Shown here in pieces: positions 1 to 7,645 of a stretch of 64,000 bases of DNA. A model generated the notes under the pieces. That model was not told the DNA's origin, made no database searches, and was given only the letters and a program-made list of their open reading frames with translations. The stretch is from Ureibacillus galli (lineage in GTDB: Bacteria > Bacillota > Bacilli > Bacillales_A > Planococcaceae): assembly GCF_014836845.1 (NCBI RefSeq), contig NZ_JACSQA010000002.1, positions 240,096 through 304,095 on the forward strand, written 5' to 3'. Numbering within the stretch: position 1 is the first letter of the stretch; every line of letters starts with the position of its first letter. Made by a program: the position numbers and the translations under genes.

Positions 1-22
1 TTATTTCACCTCCACCCAACCT
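1..22 (-). promoter_or_regulatory. Ribosome binding site of a gene starting left of the window
   Basis: On the minus strand this edge reads as a strong Shine-Dalgarno sequence (GGTGGAGGTGAAATAA) directed leftward, so a minus-strand gene very probably starts just outside the window. A TATAAA-like -10 lies about 30 bases upstream on the same strand. Nothing can be said about the product. Confidence 0.5.
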
Positions 23-62
23 ATTTTGAGTAATTACATTATTTTTATACTACAAAGAAAAA

Positions 63-87
63 ACACTCATCATCGAGTGTTTTATTT
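63..87. terminator. Small hairpin with T-run
   Basis: ACACTC and GAGTGT pair around a 6-base loop and are followed on the plus strand by TTTATTT. On the minus strand A/T runs also flank it. It lies between the decayed lipoprotein gene and the gene that starts off the left edge, and may end the lipoprotein transcript. Confidence 0.45.
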
Positions 88-148
88 GACGTATAGGTTA
101 AAAAAGCAACGTGACTTTTAAAAAATAAAATAACAGCGCATTAATTAA

Positions 149-609
149 TCATTTTTCAATATCATAAATTAATGTATCAAATAATTCCTCATCTACATAA
201 GGTAAAATTGCCTATTCACCAGGCTTAGGTAATTTTATAGAAGATGGACTATGGGCATCTGACCCGTTATTTTCTCCTCCAAGTTGAAGGGACCATGCTG
301 TTGTTTAAACAGGAGAAATTGTTTTTGATTTTTTACGAAAGCCGACTACAGTTAAATTTTTATTTACTAAATTGTCCCCCATAAATCCCACATCCATTTT
401 TGATTGTTAAGACTTGGCATTTCAGCACCTATAACACCCGATTTATTTTCATTGCCAATGATTCCCCGTTCTTCAAACTTAGTAGCTTTTTCCCCCATCG
501 ATTGATTTAAAATCATTTTCTTCAACAAATTCGGAATATCTTCAGGTAATGTCACATCCTTATTAGAACAACCAACAAGAAATAAAAAAAGCAGAACGAT
601 AAAAAACAT
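149..609 (-). pseudogene. Decayed DUF4871 (YhfM-like) lipoprotein
   Basis: The 5' part is intact: a hydrophobic leader ending in a lipobox (LVGC, Cys at residue 14) after an AAAAGGA ribosome site. The reading frame breaks at a run of five Gs near 377-383. In the shifted frame translation continues as DNLVNKNLTVVGFRKK and then LGGENNGSDAHSPSS, KLPKPGE and a final ELFDTLIYDIEK, interrupted by TAA at 305-307 and TAG at 212-214. The order of these blocks resembles DUF4871 lipoproteins as I remember them, and the TAG falls where I expect Trp. One frameshift plus two nonsense codons indicate a dead gene. The family name is from memory. Confidence 0.6.
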
Positions 610-657
610 TGTTTTTTTCCTTTTTCTTATTTCCCAATCGTTTCCCCACTTTCAACT

Positions 658-1146
658 TTAAATTTTTTTACTTCTTCTCTCTAAAAATACGGTATCTCTC
701 CATCTACCATTTAGTTTTCCTAGCTTTTCACGAAAACCTACAACTCGGAAACCAACCTTTTTGTGTAATTGAAGGCTTGCTTCATTTTCCGGAAAAATTG
801 ATGATTGCAAAGTCCAGTAACCCAACTTTTCACTTTCTTCTATAAGACGATTAAGTAAAGCCGTTCCCACTCCTTTCCCTATTGCTTTTGGTGCAACATA
901 TACACTCACTTCACCAACGCCTGCATAACAACTGCGACTGGATACTGGACTTAAAGAAACCCATCCTATTACATTCGTACCTTCTACAGCAACAAATCTA
1001 CATAGAGGGTGATGGGATGCGTTCCATGCTACATAACTTGGTGGTGTTAATTCAAAGGTGGCATTACCTGTTGCAATGCCCGCTACATAAATATCTTTCA
1101 CATCTTCCCAATCTTCTTTTATCATGTTTCTAATTTCAAAAGTCAT
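658..1146 (-). CDS. GNAT acetyltransferase, phosphinothricin/arsinothricin (ArsN1) type
   Basis: 162 aa. The N-terminal pattern (IYVAGIATGNATFEL) and the late block (KLGKLNGRWRDTVFLER) are those of phosphinothricin-type N-acetyltransferases, which transfer acetyl from acetyl-CoA to an amino group. The CoA loop is seen as GKGVGTALLNRL (about residues 90-101). In arsenic islands this family includes ArsN1, which acetylates arsinothricin. The arsBC genes 2.4 kb away make that substrate attractive, but it is inference. The start has a strong AAAGGAGG site. A terminator at 1243-1269 separates it from the upstream flavoprotein operon, so it probably has its own promoter. Alternative: a general amino-acid acetyltransferase like YwnH. 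Confidence 0.75.
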   Translation of the reverse strand: MTFEIRNMIKEDWEDVKDIYVAGIATGNATFELTPPSYVAWNASHHPLCRFVAVEGTNVIGWVSLSPVSSRSCYAGVGEVSVYVAPKAIGKGVGTALLNRLIEESEKLGYWTLQSSIFPENEASLQLHKKVGFRVVGFREKLGKLNGRWRDTVFLERRSKKI

Positions 1147-1234
1147 TCTATTCCTCCTTTTAAACTATTCATTATATTTTGTTTTAACGAACAATTTCCC
1201 TTTTAAAAAACATTTTTTCAAACTTTGTATTATT

Positions 1235-1269
1235 TAAAAAAACATCTCCACTCTAAAAAAGGAGAGATG
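1235..1269 (-). terminator. Terminator of the MarR-flavoprotein operon
   Basis: On the minus strand CATCTC pairs with GAGATG (plus 1243-1248 and 1264-1269), followed by seven Ts at the end of the stem. It sits 19 bases after the 64-aa gene and ends that operon before the acetyltransferase. Confidence 0.65.
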
Positions 1270-1287
1270 ATTTTAATGACTATATTG

Positions 1288-1482
1288 TTAAGAAATTTCC
1301 TGAATCGCTTTTATAAAGTTCGAATAGGTATACTTACCAAATGTATCAGTATCTCCTTTAAAAAAATGCTCGACTATATAATCCTGGGTTTGAAGCAAGG
1401 AATAATTTTTTGCTTTCATTACAAGTTTTATATAAGCAAGGAAATATTCTACCGGTAAATTCCCTCCATGGTTAACGGTCAT
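1288..1482 (-). CDS. Small protein of unknown function in the ars-linked operon
   Basis: 64 aa, not recognised. It begins 14 bases after the flavin monooxygenase stop, with an AGGAAGTG site that overlaps that stop, so translation is probably coupled. The sequence is mostly helical-looking (VEYFLAYIKLVMKAKN, then TQDYIVEHFFKG), has no cysteine, no signal peptide and no membrane segment, and contains several aromatic residues. A hairpin terminator follows. Its place as the last gene of a MarR-flavoprotein operon suggests an accessory role to the flavoprotein. No function can be assigned from sequence. Confidence 0.7.
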   Translation of the reverse strand: MTVNHGGNLPVEYFLAYIKLVMKAKNYSLLQTQDYIVEHFFKGDTDTFGKYTYSNFIKAIQEIS

Positions 1483-1496
1483 GATGATTCACTTCC

Positions 1497-2867
1497 TTAG
1501 GAGCAGCAACAACTACTTGATGTTGTATTTTTTTGAACTAAGGTAATGCTACATACGCCTGTTTCAGGTAATTCAAGTTCTACTTTTTTCGAAGCTTCTA
1601 TATCCCCTGACAGATAGGAAACAACAGAACGTACTTGTTCGTAACCGGTCGCCATTAAAAATGTTGGAGCACGTCCATAACTTTTCACCCCAACTATATA
1701 GAAATTTTTCTCAGGTTGTCTTAATACTTCTTCACCGTGTGGACGTACAGTTCCACAACTATGGAAATTTGGATCTATTAAAGGAGATAAAGCCGCTACA
1801 CTTTCAGTTGCTGTATCTACACTTAATCTAATTTCCCGTAAAAAGGAGAAGTCAGGACGACTACCTGTGTTCGTTATAATTTCATCGATTCCACATAGTG
1901 TGAAGTCGTTTCCTTTATATTCTCCTTTTAAATCAATACGACCATTATTTTGATTTAACTGATAAACCCTAAAAGGTGTTAATACTTTAACGAGACCCGC
2001 GTCAACTAATTGATGAATACGACTCCCTAGTTCCCCTCTTCCTTTAAGCGCATCGTTTTCTTCTCCACCATACGCTTCTTTTACACTATTCTTTCTCATA
2101 ATCCAATAAATTTCTATGTTATTACGTAATTGAGAAAGCTCTAATATCGTATTAATTGCCGAATGTCCCCCACCAACAACTGCAATTCTTTTTCCTTCAT
2201 ATCTTTTTCTTTGTCTCCCTTTCATATCAGGAATGCCATAATATATATGTTTGTTTAGTTCTAGCTCAGATGATGTCCAAATATTGTCTGCGTTAACTGG
2301 GTTAGGGTGAGACCATGTTCCTGTTGCATCAATTACAGCCTTTGCCTCAATTCTTTTCGTCATCCCTTGTTGTTCTACATAAATAATAAAGGATGTTTCT
2401 TCTCGACCTAGATTTTTCATTTTATCTAGTCCCTTTTTGCTAATGGACACAACTTTTGAGTTTAAAAAAAGATTATTTTGAATGGCGGGTAATTTTGATA
2501 ATGGCTCTAAATAACATTCAACGAATTCCTTTCCTATTGGAAGTTCGTTAGCAGATGGCTCATTCCACCCACTATTTTCTAACAATTTTTTAGCAACTTT
2601 ATCAATGTTATATTGCCAAGGTGAAAAAAGTCGTACATGACCCCATTCCAATATATTACTACCAACACTTGGACCTGATTCTAAAACTATGAAGTGTTGA
2701 CCTTGATTAACTAAATGGGCAGCAGCCGCTAAACCAACCGGACCAGCTCCTATAATCGCTACTGGTAATTGGTTCAGGCTACGACTTAATTGATTCTCCG
2801 AAGATTGATTTTGCTGTTTTAGAGAGTTACAGCAACTATTTAATACTCCATTTAATTCATTCATCAT
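1497..2867 (-). CDS. FAD/NAD(P)-dependent flavin monooxygenase-like protein with terminal Cys clusters (ArsO-like)
   Basis: 456 aa. The FAD-binding Rossmann motif is AIIGAGPVGLAAAAHL (about residues 37-52). The NADPH motif is AVVGGGHSAINTIL (about 230). ATGTW, between them, resembles the ATG motif of flavin monooxygenases and thioredoxin-reductase-like enzymes. Unusual for the family are a CC pair at residues 12-13 and a CCC run four residues from the C-terminus, which could bind a thiophilic metalloid. Arsenic islands elsewhere carry flavin monooxygenases (ArsO, ArsV), so oxidation of a trivalent arsenical is a reasonable inference, not shown. It follows the MarR gene by 66 bases, with a second copy of the putative operator in the gap. 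A second ATG one codon in is equally good as a start. Confidence 0.75.
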   Translation of the reverse strand: MMNELNGVLNSCCNSLKQQNQSSENQLSRSLNQLPVAIIGAGPVGLAAAAHLVNQGQHFIVLESGPSVGSNILEWGHVRLFSPWQYNIDKVAKKLLENSGWNEPSANELPIGKEFVECYLEPLSKLPAIQNNLFLNSKVVSISKKGLDKMKNLGREETSFIIYVEQQGMTKRIEAKAVIDATGTWSHPNPVNADNIWTSSELELNKHIYYGIPDMKGRQRKRYEGKRIAVVGGGHSAINTILELSQLRNNIEIYWIMRKNSVKEAYGGEENDALKGRGELGSRIHQLVDAGLVKVLTPFRVYQLNQNNGRIDLKGEYKGNDFTLCGIDEIITNTGSRPDFSFLREIRLSVDTATESVAALSPLIDPNFHSCGTVRPHGEEVLRQPEKNFYIVGVKSYGRAPTFLMATGYEQVRSVVSYLSGDIEASKKVELELPETGVCSITLVQKNTTSSSCCCS

Positions 2868-2886
2868 AAAACCCCCTATTTTTTAC

Positions 2887-2899
2887 TTGCAAATTACAA
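2887..2899. promoter_or_regulatory. Candidate MarR operator upstream of the flavoprotein gene
   Basis: TTGCAAATTACAA matches 11 of 13 positions of the palindrome TTGCATATTGCAA found upstream of the marR gene at 3416-3428. It lies between the marR stop and the flavoprotein start. The shared sequence is visible; binding by the MarR protein is inferred. Confidence 0.45.
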
Positions 2900-2915
2900 C
2901 TATTAATTAAATAGA

Positions 2916-2936
2916 AAGCAAGATTTCTCTTGCTTA
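2916..2936 (-). terminator. Hairpin overlapping the marR stop codon (possible attenuator)
   Basis: AAGCAAG and CTTGCTT pair perfectly around a 6-base loop. The stem overlaps the TAA of the marR gene and is followed on the minus strand by only a weak T-rich tract, so it may reduce rather than stop read-through into the flavoprotein gene. Confidence 0.4.
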
Positions 2937-3380
2937 ATATAACGGTTTACAACAAACAGAGGATTTAGACATTGCTTCATTTAGTAATTTTATCGAACGA
3001 ATGACCGTTTCTCTTTCAAACTCGTTCATATGGGAAAATACCTCATCTAAATATGCATTCATCGAAAGATCAATCGTTGTAGCAACAAACTTCCCTTCAG
3101 CTGTTAAACTCAAAATCGAAACTCGCTTATCTTGTGTGGAAGGTGTTTTTTTTACTAAATCCATTTTTACTAATGTTTGGATTTGTCTACTGAATGTCGT
3201 TATATCCATCGCTAATGTTTCAGCAACTTGTTGCATGGATGGTTCAAACTGTTTATCGATTTCATAAAGGATATGACTTTGAACTAAAGAAATATCAAAA
3301 TTCCCAACCGAACAACAATTTTTATCTAATAAACCAAATCTCCTTGTTAGTAAGTGGAAAATATCCCTTTTGTTTTCCAT
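2934..3380 (-). CDS. MarR-family regulator with N- and C-terminal vicinal cysteines
   Basis: 148 aa winged-helix regulator. The DNA-binding helix region is MQQVAETLAMDITTFSRQI (about residues 49-67) and the wing contains TQDKRVSILSLT. It has a CC pair near residues 22-23 and another at about 143-144, one in each dimerisation-proximal terminus. Vicinal cysteines are the usual As(III)/Sb(III) ligands in ArsR-type sensors, so this may be the metalloid sensor of the locus. No ArsR is visible nearby. Start supported by AGAGGTGATAAG. A 13-base palindrome in its leader suggests autorepression. Alternative: a thiol-oxidation sensor of OhrR type. Confidence 0.85.
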   Translation of the reverse strand: MENKRDIFHLLTRRFGLLDKNCCSVGNFDISLVQSHILYEIDKQFEPSMQQVAETLAMDITTFSRQIQTLVKMDLVKKTPSTQDKRVSILSLTAEGKFVATTIDLSMNAYLDEVFSHMNEFERETVIRSIKLLNEAMSKSSVCCKPLY

Positions 3381-3415
3381 CTTATCACCTCTTGTATTAT
3401 TTATACGCTATTTAA

Positions 3416-3428
3416 TTGCATATTGCAA
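3416..3428. promoter_or_regulatory. Candidate MarR operator upstream of the marR gene
   Basis: TTGCATATTGCAA is a near-perfect palindrome 36 bases upstream of the marR start codon, in the position of a promoter. A near copy occurs at 2887-2899. Autoregulation is inferred. Confidence 0.5.
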
Positions 3429-3514
3429 GTAATTTAAATAAAAAATATATTCATTGTTTAGCCCATTTCATTAAACGGTTATATAAAGTAACTCAATGAT
3501 GAAATAATCACCAC

Positions 3515-3543
3515 AAAATAAAAGGCTACCAAAGAAGGTAGCC
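3515..3543 (-). terminator. Terminator of arsBC
   Basis: GGCTACC and GGTAGCC pair around a 6-base loop (3524-3543). On the minus strand it is followed by TTTTATTTTG. It lies 27 bases after arsC. Confidence 0.85.
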
Positions 3544-3569
3544 GTCTTTCGTTAAAGCAAATATCGTAC

Positions 3570-3989
3570 TTATTCGCCCGTTTCTTTAAACTTTTTAATT
3601 CTATCTCCAATAGCATCTCGAACACGTTGGAAAGCCGCCCACTTTTCTTCCTCTGTTCCTTGAGCTTTAGTTGGATCATCAAATCCCCAATGTTCAGGTT
3701 TAACATTAGGAGGTGTTATTGGACATTTGTCTGCTGCATCGCCGCACAATGTCACTACTAAGTCTGCTTTGTTTAACACCTCTAAATCAATGATGTCCGA
3801 TGTATGTTTTGTAATATCGATACCTACTTCTTGCATTGCTTTAATAGCATTGGAATTTACACCATGGGCTTCAATCCCAGCACTTTTCACTTCCCATTCA
3901 GGGGATAATAATTTTTTGGCCCACCCTTCTGCCATTTGACTTCGACACGAATTACCAGTACATAAAAAATAAACTGTTCTCTTGTTCAT
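3570..3989 (-). CDS. arsC: Arsenate reductase, thioredoxin-coupled type
   Basis: 139 aa. Reduces arsenate to arsenite in the cytosol with electrons from thioredoxin. It has the low-molecular-weight phosphatase-like P-loop CTGNSCR with Cys10 and Cys15, and the redox cysteines Cys82 and Cys89 (LCGDAADKC) at exactly the positions of plasmid pI258 ArsC. Length is typical. It follows arsB by 11 bases, with an AAAGGAG site in the gap, and is followed by an intrinsic terminator. The arsenite it makes would leave through ArsB. Confidence 0.96.
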   Translation of the reverse strand: MNKRTVYFLCTGNSCRSQMAEGWAKKLLSPEWEVKSAGIEAHGVNSNAIKAMQEVGIDITKHTSDIIDLEVLNKADLVVTLCGDAADKCPITPPNVKPEHWGFDDPTKAQGTEEEKWAAFQRVRDAIGDRIKKFKETGE

Positions 3990-4000
3990 AATCTACTCCT

Positions 4001-5296
4001 TTAAAACATTAATATCGTTACATATAATCCTAATAACGTAATAAATAAAATAGGGATTGTCAGTATTATTCCAGTTTTAAAATAAGTTCCCCAAGAAATT
4101 TTTATCCCCTTTTGAGAAAGGACATATAACCAAACTAACGTTGCTAGAGATCCAATCGGTGTAATTTTAGGGCCTAAGTCAGAGCCAATAACATTCGCAT
4201 AAACAAGTGCTTCTTTTACTACTCCAGTTGCATTCGTTTCAGCAATGGCTAGTGCATCAATCATTACAGTTGGTAAATTATTCATAATCGATGATAATAT
4301 AGCGGCGATAAAGCCCATTCCCATTGTTGCTTCAAATAAACCATGATTGGCAATCGATTCGATTACTTTAGCTAATGCAATTGTTAACCAAGCATTGCCG
4401 ACACCATAAACAACGACGTACATCCCAATTGAGAAAAACACAATGTTCCAAGGTGCCCCTTTTACAACATCTGCTGTATTCACAACGGAACTTCTTCTTG
4501 CCATTAATAAAAAGAAAATAGCAATAACCCCTGCTACAATGGAGACAGGAATGTCTATGAATTCACTCGTAAAATAACCAATCATCAATAGAATGAGTAC
4601 GTACCAAGATAAATGGAACATTCTCTTATCTTTAATCGCATCTTTCGGATTTTTTAATTTTGACATTTCATAAGTGCTCGGAATATTTCTTTTAAAATAA
4701 ATTAGTAATACGATAATCGTTGCGAATAGTGAAAAAATGTTCGGAATGATCATTCTTGAGGCATACTCGGCAAAGCCAATATCGAAGAAATCCGCTGAAA
4801 CAATATTCACTAAATTACTTATTACAAAGGGTAAAGACGTAGTATCGGCAATAAACCCACTTGCCATTATAAATGGGAAAATCATTTGTTCTTTAAAATT
4901 TAAATTTCTTACCATTGCCAATACGATAGGGGTTAATATTAAAGCCGCACCATCATTAGCAAATAACGCTGAAACAATTGCCCCTAATACACTGACATAA
5001 ACAAACATTTTTATCCCGCTACCTTTTGCGGCCCTTGCCATATGTATTGCCGCCCATTCAAATAAGCCAATTTCATCTAATATTAATGAAATAATAATAA
5101 TTGCGACAAAGGTCAACGTTGCATTCCAAGTAATATTTACGACCTCTGTGACATCCCCAAAATCAACAACTCCAACTAGTAGAGCAACGATTGCCCCACC
5201 ACAAGCTGTCCAACCGATATTCAATCCTTTAGGCTGCCATATAACAAAGATTAATGTTATTAAAAATATAATGGTTGCGATAATTGATATTAACAC
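4001..5296 (-). CDS. arsB: Arsenite efflux permease, ArsB family
   Basis: 431 aa, hydrophobic throughout, about 11-12 membrane segments. Exports arsenite and antimonite driven by the membrane potential. The blocks [19 protein letters not shown] and [20 protein letters not shown] are characteristic of ArsB and not of Acr3. GTG start after AGGAGGACTTGAA. First gene of an arsB-arsC operon with no arsR of its own. The promoter region contains a 10-base palindrome ACAATATTGT at 5367-5376 that could be an operator but is not a clear match to the site near the marR gene. Confidence 0.95.
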   Translation of the reverse strand: MLISIIATIIFLITLIFVIWQPKGLNIGWTACGGAIVALLVGVVDFGDVTEVVNITWNATLTFVAIIIISLILDEIGLFEWAAIHMARAAKGSGIKMFVYVSVLGAIVSALFANDGAALILTPIVLAMVRNLNFKEQMIFPFIMASGFIADTTSLPFVISNLVNIVSADFFDIGFAEYASRMIIPNIFSLFATIIVLLIYFKRNIPSTYEMSKLKNPKDAIKDKRMFHLSWYVLILLMIGYFTSEFIDIPVSIVAGVIAIFFLLMARRSSVVNTADVVKGAPWNIVFFSIGMYVVVYGVGNAWLTIALAKVIESIANHGLFEATMGMGFIAAILSSIMNNLPTVMIDALAIAETNATGVVKEALVYANVIGSDLGPKITPIGSLATLVWLYVLSQKGIKISWGTYFKTGIILTIPILFITLLGLYVTILMF

Positions 5297-5366
5297 TTCA
5301 AGTCCTCCTACACAGACACTTAAACATAATCATATTGTTATATAATATTTCACTTAAACAACAAAC

Positions 5367-5376
5367 ACAATATTGT
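5367..5376. promoter_or_regulatory. Palindrome in the arsB promoter region
   Basis: ACAATATTGT is a perfect 10-base palindrome 70 bases upstream of the arsB start, between two AT-rich promoter-like segments. It may be the site through which arsenic controls arsBC. The evidence is position and symmetry only. Confidence 0.3.
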
Positions 5377-5393
5377 TTCATTTTATACAATAT

Positions 5394-5428
5394 AAAAGGT
5401 AGAGACGTCCTAGACGTCCCTACCTTTT
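5394..5428. terminator. Strong bidirectional terminator
   Basis: AAAAGGTAG-GACGTC pairs with GACGTC-CTACCTTTT around CTA, with one unpaired base on each side. It ends the aminotransferase gene and insulates the arsB promoter. Confidence 0.85.
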
Positions 5429-5441
5429 AACGATTGTAACA

Positions 5442-6638
5442 TTATACAGTTTGTTTTTCAGACGATAAAGAATAAAGTATTTTCCCTAATCGTTTAATCC
5501 CCTCTTCAATTGTTTCTGGGGAAGTGTTTGTATAATTTAAACGGAATGTGTTTACGTTATGTTTATTTGTATAGAACGGGTCCCCGGGTACAAAAGCCAC
5601 TTTTTCTTCCATCGCTTGATAAAATAAATCTAAGGAAGATACTCCTTCTGGAAGAGTTACCCAAATAAACATACCCCCTTCTGGTTTCGTATAGTTCACA
5701 TTAGTAGGGAAATATTTCGCCATAGCATTTAACATCGTTTCAGCTTGTGTTTTGTACAGATGAACAATTTTCTTAATATGGGATTGTAAATCATTATTTT
5801 TTAAATAATCATAGATAACCATCTGGGAGAAAATATTCGTGTGCAAATCCGTTGCTTGTTTAGCTGTATTCACATGATCCATAAGCTCTTTATTTTTCGT
5901 AATGATATACCCGATTCTCATCCCTGGTGTGACGATTTTAGAAAAAGAACCAAGTAATACGGAATTCTCTAAACGTCCGGCACCTATGTAAGGTAATTTT
6001 TCACCATTCCAACGTAATTCCCCATAAGGGTCATCTTCAATTAGTACAACATCGTATTTTTTCACCACTTCAAAAATGGCTTCCCGCGTTTCCTTCGAAT
6101 ATGTAATACCTGTTGGATTATGGAAATTTGGTACTAGATAAATAAATCGTATATGCTCGTTATTTTTTAATGTACTCTCTAATTGTTCTACATTTAATCC
6201 TTCTTCTTCTAATTGAACGGCATAAAAAGATGGTTCGGCTAAAGTAAAGGCTTGAATTGCTCCAAGATAACCTGGCTCCTCCATCACAATTCCTTCCCCT
6301 TTATTTATGAGAACTTGCGATATAAGTTGTAATGCTTGTTGAGAACCAGTTGTAATAAGAATATCGTCAGCATTGAAATTTAAACCGTAGTCCCTATTAT
6401 ATTTATCCGCAATGTATTGGCGTAATGGCAAATAACCTTCTGTCGTAGAATATTGGAATAATTTCGCCCCATTTTCTTCAATCGCATGTTGAATCGATTT
6501 TTGCAAATCTTCAATTGGAAACGAGATAGGATTTGGTAACCCACCTGCAAAGGATATAACATCCGGTGCATTTGTCACCTTTAAAATATTTCGAATGAAC
6601 GATGATGGCGTATTTAAAATTTTTTCGGAGTACTTCAT
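5442..6638 (-). CDS. PLP-dependent aminotransferase (2-aminoadipate/LysN-like)
   Basis: 398 aa fold-type I aminotransferase. Visible landmarks are SFAGGLPNP near the N-terminus, TTGSQQALQ (cofactor phosphate region), VPNFHNPTG, EDDPYGEL, the Schiff-base lysine in GSFSKIVTPGMRIGY, and the C-terminal FRLNYT with the substrate carboxylate-binding Arg. This pattern fits the MocR/LysN-like group that acts on aromatic, branched or 2-aminoadipate amino donors, without the GntR domain. The ATG at 6638 was chosen because AGAGGG stands at proper spacing. An upstream ATG adds 12 residues that encode that site. Single gene with its own terminator. Substrate not determinable. Confidence 0.85.
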   Translation of the reverse strand: MKYSEKILNTPSSFIRNILKVTNAPDVISFAGGLPNPISFPIEDLQKSIQHAIEENGAKLFQYSTTEGYLPLRQYIADKYNRDYGLNFNADDILITTGSQQALQLISQVLINKGEGIVMEEPGYLGAIQAFTLAEPSFYAVQLEEEGLNVEQLESTLKNNEHIRFIYLVPNFHNPTGITYSKETREAIFEVVKKYDVVLIEDDPYGELRWNGEKLPYIGAGRLENSVLLGSFSKIVTPGMRIGYIITKNKELMDHVNTAKQATDLHTNIFSQMVIYDYLKNNDLQSHIKKIVHLYKTQAETMLNAMAKYFPTNVNYTKPEGGMFIWVTLPEGVSSLDLFYQAMEEKVAFVPGDPFYTNKHNVNTFRLNYTNTSPETIEEGIKRLGKILYSLSSEKQTV

Positions 6639-6888
6639 TTTTATTCCCTCTTTTTTTGGATAATCGCTGACCATTCTTTCATCAAATTAATCAGTGTTAT
6701 CAGATTTTATCAGACTATTCTAAAAATTTCAAAGGGGAAATGAAAAAAAATAATTTTTATAGATAAAAATAAACGTGAAATCGCTAGGAAACAGTAAATT
6801 AATACAAGGTATAGATAAAAATATTCTAACTTTTGCATTTACAAAACAAATTTCAAGTTTCCCTAGAGATGTTAAGTTCAAAAAAAGA

Positions 6889-6923
6889 AAATGCCCAATT
6901 AAAAAAACATTTTAATTGGGCAT
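6889..6923 (-). terminator. Terminator of the copL-like gene
   Basis: ATGCCCAATTAAAA pairs with TTTTAATTGGGCAT around a short loop. A long T-rich run follows on the minus strand. Confidence 0.85.
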
Positions 6924-6930
6924 CAATGAT

Positions 6931-7533
6931 TTACTCTGGTGTTAATTCGCTTTCTTTAAACCAAAAATGATCCGTTACAGTTTCACCAAGGGAATTCGTA
7001 TAATCGACAACATAAACCGTTGTATTTTCCACAGTATCAATGACACCTTGCGCACCTAACATACCATCTAAATGGTCTGCATTAATGATGACATCAGCAC
7101 CTTGATCTAGCGTTCCTTCGTCAACTGGATCCAGCTCTCCTTCTACAAACCATTTATGATTTTCCTCATAAGGATCACCGTTCGTAGGTGTGTAAGAAAC
7201 GGAATACACCGTCGTATCATAGGCAGCCTTTATCGTTGCAACTGCCCCTTCCATTCCATCCGTATGACTTGCGTTTACAATAGCCGTACTACCAACTGGA
7301 TACTTAGGGTTTTCTGCTTCTTTTAACCCTTCTGGTATTTGATGCTCAGTATGTTCAGTATGTTCCCCATGTCCGCCATCTGCTTCTGGCTGTTTATCCG
7401 TTCCTTCAAGATTATTCGTCACATTCGTACCCGTCTCCGATGTATCTCCATTGTTCGTATCATTTACTCCACATGCCGCTAATGAAATAGCAGCACCCAT
7501 TGTTATGATGATACTTAGTAATTTATGACGCAT
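6931..7533 (-). CDS. YdhK/DUF1541 lipoprotein, CopL-like copper-binding protein
   Basis: 200 aa. N-terminal signal with lipobox SLAAC (Cys at about 21), so membrane-anchored outside the cell. An acidic, Asn/Thr-rich linker and a His-rich stretch (HGEHTEHTEHQ) precede two repeats of the YdhK domain, recognisable by ASHTDGMEGA and ADHLDGMLGA. In staphylococci and Listeria this family (CopL) binds copper at the surface and is encoded beside the copper ATPase. Here copA lies 112 bases upstream on the same strand, so the same role is likely. A terminator follows. Confidence 0.88.
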   Translation of the reverse strand: MRHKLLSIIITMGAAISLAACGVNDTNNGDTSETGTNVTNNLEGTDKQPEADGGHGEHTEHTEHQIPEGLKEAENPKYPVGSTAIVNASHTDGMEGAVATIKAAYDTTVYSVSYTPTNGDPYEENHKWFVEGELDPVDEGTLDQGADVIINADHLDGMLGAQGVIDTVENTTVYVVDYTNSLGETVTDHFWFKESELTPE

Positions 7534-7645
7534 ATTAATCCTCCTAAATATTCTCTTTCTATATTAAGGATTGAACTTTGAACTCGATTCTATTCATAAA
7601 ATTAACTAAACATCATTATGATTGGCAATTGGAGATATAAAAAAA

